From: Pseudomonadota bacterium
Lineage (GTDB): Bacteria; Pseudomonadota; Gammaproteobacteria; Burkholderiales; Burkholderiaceae_C
Assembly: GCA_023415035.1 (NCBI GenBank)
Contig: JAEZLX010000065.1
Location: 1 to 8,963 of the forward strand
Direction of reading: 5' to 3'
DNA: 8,963 bases
Shown here: positions 1 through 5,479 of the stretch, piece by piece
How positions within the stretch are numbered: the first letter of the stretch is position 1
Layout of the letters: each line of letters opens with the position of its first letter
The notes under the pieces: model-generated
What the model saw: the letters and a program-made list of their open reading frames with translations, nothing else
The model's database searches: none
Told to the model about the DNA's origin: nothing
Position numbers and translations under genes: made by a program

Positions 1-246
1 GCGGACGCTGCTGCGCGCGACGGGGGCAGGCGCGGGCGGCGGGGCCTCCTTGGCTGTCGGGTCGGCTGCGGTCTGGGCGGTTTCGCCATCGCGGGCCGGG
101 TCGGTGGCGGCCGGGTTTTCGCCGCGCAGCCCGAGCTGCCAGTCGGGCAGGCCGCCGTTGAGCACCAGGGCGTGCGCGGCCAGCACGGCCAGCGTGAGGG
201 CCGTCAGGCGGCCACGGGGCGGAAGCGGGGAGAGGGCCTCGGTCAC
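1..246 (-). CDS. N-terminal fragment of a membrane-anchored Pro/Ala-rich protein (possibly DUF3108 family)
   Basis: Partial gene, 82 codons in the window, continuing past the left edge. The GTG start overlaps the stop of the IclR gene in a GTGA tetranucleotide (246-243), a typical translational coupling, and the frame stays open to the edge with normal GC-rich codon use. The product begins with a short basic N-terminus (PPRGR) and one hydrophobic helix at about residues 14-32 (LTALTLAVLAAHALVL), then a Pro/Ala/Thr-rich low-complexity linker up to residue 82. This is a signal-anchor plus periplasmic linker layout, as in TonB-like proteins and in the DUF3108 proteins of Burkholderiales, which as I remember start this way. 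The folded domain lies outside the window, so the family assignment is a guess; the presence of a coding frame is better supported than its name. Confidence 0.6.
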   Translation of the reverse strand, partial: MTEALSPLPPRGRLTALTLAVLAAHALVLNGGLPDWQLGLRGENPAATDPARDGETAQTAADPTAKEAPPPAPAPVARSSVR

Positions 247-1091
247 GACGGCGCCCGGTAGCCGATGTCCTCGCTCAGGCGGCGTGCGCAGGCGCGCAGC
301 GCGCGTGCGATGGCGCCTTCCCAGTCGGTTTCGAACGTTGCCGCCGAGCCCAGCACCACCAGGCCCAGCGCGAGGCGGCCCTGGGCGTCGAACACCGGCG
401 CGCAGAAACCGCCCACACCCGGCACCATGCCGTGCACGACGCGGCCCATGCCGCGGCGGCGGACTTCGTCCAGTGTCGCGTTCACGGCAGTCATGTCCAG
501 CGGCACGTCCTCCAGCGGAAATCCGGTCTGGGGCAGCCTGCGAAGGCGCGCCAGTTCCTCGTCGATCATGCGCCGGATGCGCTCGCCGTCGTGGCCTTCG
601 CGTGGCATGAAGGCCGCGAAGCAGCGGCCCGTGGCCGAGGTCAGTAGCGGCATCACGTCGCCCAGCCGCAGCGTCACCGGCGCGGCCTGTGGCGCTTCTT
701 CCCAGTGGACCATGGTCGGGCCCTGGTTGCCCCAGACGGCGATCGCCAGTGTGTGTCCGGTCTCCTGCAGCAGCCCCGGGATGCGCTCGCGCGCCATCTT
801 GACCGCGTCCACGCGGGCCAGCGTTGCCAGTCCGATGCGCAGCGCCGCCGGGCCCAGGTCGTAGCGGGTGCTCACGGGGTCCTGCACCACCAGGCCCATG
901 CGCTGGAAGCTCACCAGATAGCGGTGCGCCTTGGCCGCGCTCATGCCGGCGGCGGCCGCCAGATCGCGCAGCATCAGGGCGCCGGGGACTTCGGACAGGG
1001 CCTTGAGCAGCGCAAACCCCACCTCGACCGACTGGATGCCTGCGCGCTGCGGCTCGCTCTCGGGGGCGGGAGTGTCGGTGTTAAATTTCAC
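243..1091 (-). CDS. IclR-family transcriptional regulator
   Basis: DNA-binding regulator of 282 residues, the usual size for the IclR family. An N-terminal winged helix-turn-helix (about residues 18-80) begins at GIQSVEVGFALLKAL, with the recognition helix in MSAAKAHRYLVSFQRMG. The C-terminal effector-binding IclR_C domain (about 85-275) includes the family-typical GVGGFCAPVFDAQGRLALGL segment. I chose the GTG at 1091 because it leaves the usual 15-20 residues before the HTH. An alternative GTG at 1130 adds 13 residues; neither has a clear Shine-Dalgarno. IclR proteins commonly control a divergent catabolic operon, and here the divergent neighbour is an FAA-hydrolase-family gene only 58 bp away, so that gene is the natural target (inference). 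The 3' end overlaps the next minus-strand gene by 4 bases. Family assignment is confident; the effector is unknown. Confidence 0.92.
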   Translation of the reverse strand: MKFNTDTPAPESEPQRAGIQSVEVGFALLKALSEVPGALMLRDLAAAAGMSAAKAHRYLVSFQRMGLVVQDPVSTRYDLGPAALRIGLATLARVDAVKMARERIPGLLQETGHTLAIAVWGNQGPTMVHWEEAPQAAPVTLRLGDVMPLLTSATGRCFAAFMPREGHDGERIRRMIDEELARLRRLPQTGFPLEDVPLDMTAVNATLDEVRRRGMGRVVHGMVPGVGGFCAPVFDAQGRLALGLVVLGSAATFETDWEGAIARALRACARRLSEDIGYRAPS

Positions 1092-1138
1092 GATGCGTAA
1101 CTGGGGGCTGACCCATGCCAGACCCCGCACACGGCATC

Positions 1139-1144
1139 AGGAGG
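1139..1144 (+). promoter_or_regulatory. Ribosome binding site of the FAA-family gene
   Basis: Perfect AGGAGG with a 5-base spacer to the ATG at 1150. It decides the start: the reading frame is open further upstream into the IclR gene, but no comparable site precedes any earlier start, and family homology begins at MKLATYKDGSRDGQ. Confidence 0.88.
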
Positions 1145-1149
1145 CCGGC

Positions 1150-2214
1150 ATGAAACTCGCGACATACAAGGACGGGTCGCGCGATGGACAACTGGTGGTG
1201 GTCTCGCGTGACCTCTCGACCGCCCATTATGCGACGGGCATCGCCCACCGGCTTCAGCAGGTGCTGGACGACTGGAACTTCTTCGCCCCGCAGCTGCAGG
1301 ACCTGTCTTCGGCCCTCAACAGCGGCAAGGCCCGCCACGCATTCCCGTTCGATCCGGCGATGTGCATGGCGCCGCTGCCGCGTGCCTTCCAGCGGGTCGA
1401 GGGCCAAGCCTGGCTCCATCATGCTGCCTTGCTGGGCGACACGCCCGATGCCGGCGTGCCCGACGATCTGCGGGCGGCACCGACGATGCACCAGGGTGGC
1501 AGCGACGACCTGCTCGGTCCTTGTGATCCGGTCGTGCTGCCCGACGAGACAACCGGCATCGATTTCGGCGCCGGGATTGCGGTCATCACCGGCGATGTGG
1601 CCATGGGCGCGACGCCCGAACAGGCGCTCGACGGAATTCGTCTTGTCATGCTGAGCAACGGCATCGTGCTGCGCGAACCGGCCCGGGCCGGGCAGGCGCG
1701 GGGCAGCGATCATGTGCAGAGTCGGCCGGCCACAGCCTTCAGCCCGGTGGCGGTCACGCCTGACGAACTGGGCGAGGCCTGGGCGGGCGGCCGCGCGCAC
1801 CTCACGGTGCAATGCCACTGGAACAGCAAGCGCTTTGGCCTGTGCGATGCCGGTGCCGACATGCACTTCCACTTCGGCCAGCTCATGGCCCACCTGTGCC
1901 GCACGCGGCGCGTGCGCGCCGGCACCATCGTGAACGCGGGACCGGTGGGCAACGCGCCGGTCACCGGGGACGACGGTCGTCGCTCCTGGCCCAAAGGCTG
2001 TGCCTGCATTGCCGAGAAGCGCGCGATCGAAACGCTGCTCGATGGCCAGCCATCGACCGGTTTCATGCGTTTTGGCGACACTGTCCGCATCGAGTCCAGG
2101 GGGCGCGACGGCCACAGCGTGTTCGGTGCCATCGACCAGCTCATCCGCTCTGACCGGCCCGAGCCGCCAGCGCCGGAGCCGGTGGCAGAGGACGAGGCGC
2201 TGCAGCAGGCCTGA
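1150..2214 (+). CDS. Fumarylacetoacetate hydrolase family protein with degenerate active site (probable pseudoenzyme)
   Basis: Protein of 354 residues of the FAA-hydrolase family, whose active members cleave or tautomerise beta-diketo and oxo acids with a divalent metal. Family hallmarks seen: N-terminal MKLATYKDGSRDGQLVVVSR, QGGSDDLLGPCD (about 116-127), GDVAMGATPEQALDGIRLVM (about 148-167), PATAFSPVAVTPDELGEAW (193-211) and CIAEKRAIET. The metal-binding ExE, normally in GIDFEAEVAVITGD, here reads DFGAG, with Gly at 140 and 142. The next ligand Asp, normally NDVSLRN, is Gly171 (NGIVLRE). The active-site Lys of QSKP is Arg192, and the Thr of GTVSN is Pro265 (AGPVGN), followed by about 9 extra residues. 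No frameshift or stop is present, and the framework is well kept. I infer a catalytically inactive but maintained paralogue, perhaps ligand-binding or regulatory. It is transcribed divergently from the IclR gene. Subfamily consensus is from memory. Confidence 0.9.
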   Translation: MKLATYKDGSRDGQLVVVSRDLSTAHYATGIAHRLQQVLDDWNFFAPQLQDLSSALNSGKARHAFPFDPAMCMAPLPRAFQRVEGQAWLHHAALLGDTPDAGVPDDLRAAPTMHQGGSDDLLGPCDPVVLPDETTGIDFGAGIAVITGDVAMGATPEQALDGIRLVMLSNGIVLREPARAGQARGSDHVQSRPATAFSPVAVTPDELGEAWAGGRAHLTVQCHWNSKRFGLCDAGADMHFHFGQLMAHLCRTRRVRAGTIVNAGPVGNAPVTGDDGRRSWPKGCACIAEKRAIETLLDGQPSTGFMRFGDTVRIESRGRDGHSVFGAIDQLIRSDRPEPPAPEPVAEDEALQQA

Positions 2215-2243
2215 GCCGTTGCGGCACAGGCGAAGAGGAGCGT

Positions 2244-2291
2244 GTGCAGGTATGGCGCCGGTGGATGCGCGAAGCTGTGGCATCCTTGCAC
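2244..2291 (+). other. Possible stem-loop between the FAA gene and phaM
   Basis: In the 117-bp gap upstream of phaM, GGATGC (2263-2268) pairs with GCATCC (2280-2285), and outside it GTGCA (2244-2248) can pair with TGCAC (2287-2291). There is no following T-tract, so it is not a clear intrinsic terminator. It could be a leader structure of the phaM transcript, or chance in GC-rich DNA. I see no convincing -35/-10 pair in the gap. Confidence 0.25.
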
Positions 2292-2320
2292 GAACGGCGG
2301 CCAGCCCTGCCGACGACCAC

Positions 2321-2325
2321 AGGAG
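2321..2325 (+). promoter_or_regulatory. Ribosome binding site of phaM
   Basis: AGGAG with a 6-base spacer to the ATG at 2332. It sets the phaM start over the in-frame upstream codons, which have no such site. Confidence 0.8.
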
Positions 2326-2331
2326 CAACCC

Positions 2332-3030
2332 ATGACCCAGGCCAGCGGATTCGGAAAATTCATCCCCGGTTTCGACTTCCTGCAAAGCCTGTCGAAACAG
2401 GCCATGGACGGGATGACGGGCGGGCAGGCGCCCCTGTCGAGCTGGGTCGCGCCCACTTTCAGTGTCGAGGAGCTGGACAAGCGCATCTCCGACCTCAAGG
2501 CGGTGCAGTTCTGGCTTGACCAGAACGCCAAGGCGCTATCCGCCACCATCCAGGCGCTGGAGGTGCAGAAGATGACGCTGGCCACGCTCGAAACCATGAA
2601 CGTCAAACTTGGCGACGTGGCCGAGGCGATGAAGTTCAAGCCGGCGGATGCCGCCTCGCAGGCCGGGGAACCTTCGGGCAAGACGCCGTTCGCGGGGTTT
2701 GAAGCGCCCGCTGCCGGGCCTGCGGCCGCGAAACCTGCGCGCGGCAAGGGCGCTTCGCGCAGGAAGACGGCCACGTCGGCCAAAGACGATGGAGCCTCGC
2801 CCGGCGCGACGACCGCGGGCATGGTCGATCCCATGCAGTGGTGGGGAGCCCTGTCGCAGCAGTTCCAGCATATCGCCTCGCAGGCCATGCAGGACGCGGC
2901 GCAGTCCGTGTCCGCCGCGGATCCTGCCGGCGATGCGGCACCGGCCAGGGGCCGCAACGCACGGACCGGTCGCGCCGCGGCATCGGCGACCCGCAAGCCC
3001 AGGACCGCCACCCGGCGGCGCGGGGCCTGA
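2332..3030 (+). CDS. phaM: PhaM-family PHA granule / nucleoid adaptor protein
   Basis: Protein of 232 residues. In Ralstonia eutropha, PhaM activates PHA synthase PhaC1, binds granules and attaches them to the nucleoid. Seen here: the N-terminal FGKFIPGFDFLQSLSKQA motif (7-24); the conserved core WVAPTFSVEELDKRISDLKA and following helix (about 38-92), which also contains FWLDQNAKAL and LEVQKMTLATLETM; then an Ala/Pro/Lys-rich linker with a basic patch (KPARGKGASRRK). A short amphipathic segment DPMQWWGALSQQFQHIASQA follows (about 166-185), and the tail is strongly basic (GRNARTGRAAASATRKPRTATRRRGA region). The tail resembles histone H1-like DNA-binding tails, but is Arg- rather than Lys-dominated at its end. 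It is followed 6 bases later by the FIST gene, so the two are probably cotranscribed. The family call is strong; function is transferred from the Ralstonia protein. Confidence 0.88.
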   Translation: MTQASGFGKFIPGFDFLQSLSKQAMDGMTGGQAPLSSWVAPTFSVEELDKRISDLKAVQFWLDQNAKALSATIQALEVQKMTLATLETMNVKLGDVAEAMKFKPADAASQAGEPSGKTPFAGFEAPAAGPAAAKPARGKGASRRKTATSAKDDGASPGATTAGMVDPMQWWGALSQQFQHIASQAMQDAAQSVSAADPAGDAAPARGRNARTGRAAASATRKPRTATRRRGA

Positions 3031-3036
3031 TCGGCC

Positions 3037-4308
3037 ATGCGACGTTTCCCGCTCGCCCACGCGACCCACCCCCAGTGGCACATGGCGGCCGCGCTGGTGG
3101 TGGCGCAGCTGCGCGCCCAGATGGCGCTGCCCGGCCATGCGTCCTTTCCCCGGCTCGGGCTGCTGTACATCACCGACCACTACGCGCCGCATGCGGCGGA
3201 CATCCTGGACTACCTGTGCAGCGAGCTGCCCGAGATCCGAGACTGGGCCGGTACGGTCGGCGTGGGCATCTGCGCCACCAATGTCGAGTACTTCGACGAG
3301 CCCGCCATGGCCGTGATGGGTTGCGAGCTGCCGCCCGAGCAGTACCGGGTGTTCAACGGGGTGACGCCGCTGCCGCACGATGGCCGGATGGCCGGCGGTT
3401 TTCGGGCCCATACGGCACTGGTTCATGCCGATGGCGACACACCCGAACTTGCCGAGCTGCTGCTGGACCTGGCCGATCGCACCAGCACCGGATACCTGTT
3501 CGGCGGCCTGCCCAGCAGCCGCTGGGGATCGGTGCAGTTCGCCTTCGGCCGAGGCCAGCGCCGCGACGATGCCGGGAGCGGTGTCTTTGGTGGCGGACTC
3601 AGTGGCGTGGCTTTCGGTCCGGAGGTCGAGCTTTATTCACGTGTGACGCAGGGCGCGAAGCCGATCGGCCCGACCCGGACAGTGACCCGGGCCGAGGGCA
3701 ACGTGGTGCTCGAACTCGATCACCAGCCGGCACTGGACCTGCTGCTGGCCGAGGCTGGCATCGATCTGGCCCAGTCGCGGGAAGCCATGCTGCGTCTTCG
3801 CTCGGTGCTGGTTGGCGTGTCGGGGCCGTCGGGCGGCCGCGCCGATGGCGCGCTGCAGGTCCGGGGACAGTTCGGTGACGAGGTCGAGGTGCGCCACATC
3901 ATCGGTGTTGACCCCGGCCGGCGCGGCTTGGCGATCGCTCACCGGCCCGAAACCGGATCGCGTCTGGCCTTCTGCGAACGCCATGTGGCCGCCGCGCGGG
4001 CCGACCTCGTGCGAATGTGCACCGAAATCCGGGAGGAACTGGAGCCGCAGGCGGCGGGCCTGGATGCGCCGGCGGTCCTGATCGCTCCCGATGCCGAGGG
4101 CGGGGCCGCCGCCAGGCGCATGCGGGGCGCGGTCTACGTGAGCTGCTCGGGGCGTGGGGGGCCGCATTTCGGCGGCGACAGCGCCGAGCTGCAGATCGTG
4201 CGGCGCGCCCTGGGCGATGTGCCGCTGGTGGGCTTCTTTGCCGGCGGCGAGATTGCCCGCCACCACCTCTACGGCTACACCGGCGTGCTCACGGTCTTCA
4301 CCGGTTGA
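3037..4308 (+). CDS. FIST-domain (FIST_N/FIST_C) putative sensory protein
   Basis: Soluble protein of 423 residues with no signal peptide or membrane helix. It has the FIST architecture, a predicted small-ligand-sensing module found alone or fused to signalling domains: FIST_N over about residues 40-240 (GVGICATNVEYFDEPAMAVM and the GYLFGGLPSSR segment) and FIST_C over about 245-410. The C-terminal signature is clear: GAVYVSCSGRGGPHFGGDS (Cys370), then VPLVGFFAGGEIARHHLYGY (from about 396). No kinase, GGDEF or methyl-accepting domain is attached, so it must act through a partner. The ATG lies 6 bases after the phaM stop, and no good Shine-Dalgarno precedes it, so translation is probably coupled to phaM. 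Ligand binding is a family prediction; a link to PHA metabolism is inferred only from position. Confidence 0.85.
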   Translation: MRRFPLAHATHPQWHMAAALVVAQLRAQMALPGHASFPRLGLLYITDHYAPHAADILDYLCSELPEIRDWAGTVGVGICATNVEYFDEPAMAVMGCELPPEQYRVFNGVTPLPHDGRMAGGFRAHTALVHADGDTPELAELLLDLADRTSTGYLFGGLPSSRWGSVQFAFGRGQRRDDAGSGVFGGGLSGVAFGPEVELYSRVTQGAKPIGPTRTVTRAEGNVVLELDHQPALDLLLAEAGIDLAQSREAMLRLRSVLVGVSGPSGGRADGALQVRGQFGDEVEVRHIIGVDPGRRGLAIAHRPETGSRLAFCERHVAAARADLVRMCTEIREELEPQAAGLDAPAVLIAPDAEGGAAARRMRGAVYVSCSGRGGPHFGGDSAELQIVRRALGDVPLVGFFAGGEIARHHLYGYTGVLTVFTG

Positions 4309-4394
4309 CCTTGCTGGCGGCGGGGCGTATGCCCGGCGCTCGCAGGCCTTATGCGCCTTTGGCATGGAGGTGCGACGGATGGGTATTGGGTTGA

Positions 4395-4410
4395 TAAGGG
4401 AAAACCCTTA
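4395..4410. promoter_or_regulatory. Perfect dyad TAAGGG-AAAA-CCCTTA upstream of the small protein gene
   Basis: A 6-bp perfect inverted repeat with a 4-base AAAA centre, in an AT-richer island of the 141-bp gap after the FIST gene and 39 bases before the ATG at 4450. A -35-like TTGATA (4391-4396) overlaps its left arm. An alternative pair is TTGGGT (4387-4392) with TAGATT (4409-4414) at about 16 bp spacing. The dyad lacks a T-tract and precedes a gene, so an operator or promoter element is likelier than a terminator. The cognate regulator is unknown. Confidence 0.5.
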
Positions 4411-4449
4411 GATTCATCATCAAGACGAATCAAGCGAAAGCAGGCTGTC

Positions 4450-4617
4450 ATGTTTGCCCTGATCACCCATTTCCTCCGCACCGTGTTCCAGACCGGGCAG
4501 GCCGGCCAGGTGCCCAACGACCTGATGGAAGCTGCCGACGCCTGCGCCGGCATCGACCCGGCCGAGGCGGCCCGTCTTCGCGGCGCCGCGCTGCGCTACC
4601 TCAGCGTCGTTCGCTGA
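4450..4617 (+). CDS. Small conserved-looking protein of unknown function (55 aa)
   Basis: The product begins MFALITHFLRTVFQTGQAG, an amphipathic or hydrophobic N-terminal helix, followed by a soluble helical segment LMEAADACAGIDPAEAARLR and ending AALRYLSVVR. The frame is open upstream to 4351, but I chose the ATG at 4450 because it follows the promoter-like dyad and begins the sensible protein. From memory, proteins of about this size with an MF...FxxxxFQxG start and an Ala-rich YLxVVR end occur in Comamonadaceae without known function. A purine-rich GAAAGCAGG stretch (4436-4444) may serve as a weak ribosome binding site. It stands alone on its strand, ending 12 bases from the end of the convergent HTH gene. 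A membrane-surface peptide is possible but unproven. Confidence 0.65.
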   Translation: MFALITHFLRTVFQTGQAGQVPNDLMEAADACAGIDPAEAARLRGAALRYLSVVR

Positions 4618-4629
4618 CCGGATGGCGGC

Positions 4630-5361
4630 TCAGCGGCGCAGCTGGGCAAACGCCTCGAACTCCCAGCTGCGCATGGCCAGCAGCAACGTGTAGCCCTCGC
4701 GGTCGGCTGCCGGCAGCTTCTGGTCGGTCTGGTGCTGGTGCGCGAAATCCTGTGCCACGCGCTGCAGCCGTTCCACGAACATTGGCGCCATGCTGCGCGC
4801 CACCGAGCCGTGCACGAGCAGCAAACCCTCGCCGGCGCCGTCGAAACCCCCCGAGAAGTAGTCCAGGAGCGCGTGCTCCCGGAAATACGTCATCACCGGC
4901 CCGTGCGGCCGCCAGCGGAAGGTCTTGGCCAGCTTGAGGCGGTAGCGGTTCAGCGGTCGCAGCTCGATGATGCCGATGCGGTCCAGCTGCACCAGGCACT
5001 TCACGCATTCGGCCTCGTTCAGGCGGTAGCAGCCGGTGATCTGCTCCACCGTCCACTGGCTGAGCACGCAGATGGCCACCAGCAGGAGCTTGCGGTCGGC
5101 CACCACCGCGCGTTCCTGCTCTTGCGTCATTTCCCGGATCAGGGGCTGCGCCTCGGCCACCCGCCGTGCCAGGTCGGCGAAGTCGAGCCGGAGCGCGCGG
5201 CAGATCTCGTCCACCCGCGACAGCGCCATGTCGCCCCTGGAAAGCATGCGCTTGACGCTCGACTCGGCCATGCCCAGTGCGCGCGCGAGGTCGGCATAGG
5301 TCATGCCGGCGCTCTTGAGTTCTTGCTTGATGGCGCGGACGAGGTCGCTGGTGGTGCTCAT
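4630..5361 (-). CDS. Helix-turn-helix (XRE/Cro-type) transcriptional regulator
   Basis: Protein of 243 residues. The N-terminal HTH (about 5-62) has MTYADLARALGMAESSVKRMLS as helices 2-3 followed by MALSRVDEICRALRL, the usual Cro/C1-type pattern. The C-terminal part (about 75-243) contains a helix-rich stretch (VADRKLLLVAICVLSQWTVEQI) and a winged-helix-like segment (LVQLDRIGIIELRPLNRYRL) that may serve dimerisation or sensing; I recognise no known ligand domain. I chose the ATG at 5361 because the 28 codons upstream lack homology-like character and overlap the palindromes. There is no Shine-Dalgarno before it, so a short or absent leader is possible. It is divergent from the MFS-PlsC gene, and the shared 118-bp region carries two palindromes, suggesting control of that gene and of itself (inference). 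Confidence 0.85.
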   Translation of the reverse strand: MSTTSDLVRAIKQELKSAGMTYADLARALGMAESSVKRMLSRGDMALSRVDEICRALRLDFADLARRVAEAQPLIREMTQEQERAVVADRKLLLVAICVLSQWTVEQITGCYRLNEAECVKCLVQLDRIGIIELRPLNRYRLKLAKTFRWRPHGPVMTYFREHALLDYFSGGFDGAGEGLLLVHGSVARSMAPMFVERLQRVAQDFAHQHQTDQKLPAADREGYTLLLAMRSWEFEAFAQLRR

Positions 5362-5363
5362 GG

Positions 5364-5380
5364 GTATCAAATATCGATAC
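5364..5380. promoter_or_regulatory. 17-bp palindrome GTATC-N7-GATAC next to the HTH gene start
   Basis: Inverted repeat of 5-bp arms, directly adjacent to the HTH start codon (3 bases away). It could bind the regulator as an autorepression operator, and overlaps a possible -10-like GATATT on the minus strand. Binding is inferred from position and symmetry only. Confidence 0.4.
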
Positions 5381-5392
5381 TGGATGGTTTTA

Positions 5393-5411
5393 TTGGCGAC
5401 ACTGTAGCCAA
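5393..5411. promoter_or_regulatory. 19-bp near-perfect palindrome in the divergent intergenic region
   Basis: TTGGCGACACTGTAGCCAA is symmetric in 8 of 9 pairs around 5402; only the 5398/5406 pair fails. It lies between the HTH regulator and the MFS-PlsC gene, upstream of the probable promoter of the latter. Size and symmetry suit a dimeric regulator. The sequence differs from the 5364-5380 palindrome, so two different proteins or modes may be involved. Confidence 0.5.
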
Positions 5412-5421
5412 ATGTTGACCC

Positions 5422-5448
5422 TTGGGGCGGTGGAAGTGCCCCCACAAT
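5422..5448 (+). promoter_or_regulatory. Possible promoter of the MFS-PlsC gene
   Basis: TTGGGG (5422-5427) and CACAAT (5443-5448) are separated by 15 bp. The pair places a start of transcription near 5455, which favours translation from the ATG at 5480 rather than the in-frame ATG at 5447 inside the -10 element. A short GGGGC/GCCCC repeat (5424-5428, 5438-5442) lies in the spacer. The CCCTTG...CCCCCACA arrangement also loosely recalls a heat-shock sigma promoter. All of this is weak consensus matching. Confidence 0.3.
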
Positions 5449-5479
5449 GCGGCTGTCGACCTTTCAAGACTTCTTGCCC

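Noticed and set aside
50..610. Plus-strand frame over the IclR 3' end
   Set aside because: Arg/Pro/Ser-rich shadow; the minus strand holds a clear IclR protein and a coupled partial gene.
931..1149. 73-codon upstream extension of the FAA-family gene
   Set aside because: It overlaps the IclR gene on the opposite strand, is unlike the family, and the AGGAGG at 1139-1144 fixes the start at 1150.
1710..3173. Minus-strand open frame of 487 codons across the FAA and phaM genes
   Set aside because: It spans two real genes and their gap, and its translation is low-complexity Ser/Ala/Cys with no motif.
4309..4449. TAAGGG-AAAA-CCCTTA as the terminator of the FIST gene
   Set aside because: There is no T-run after the hairpin, it is about 90 bases from the FIST stop, and it sits at promoter distance from the next gene.
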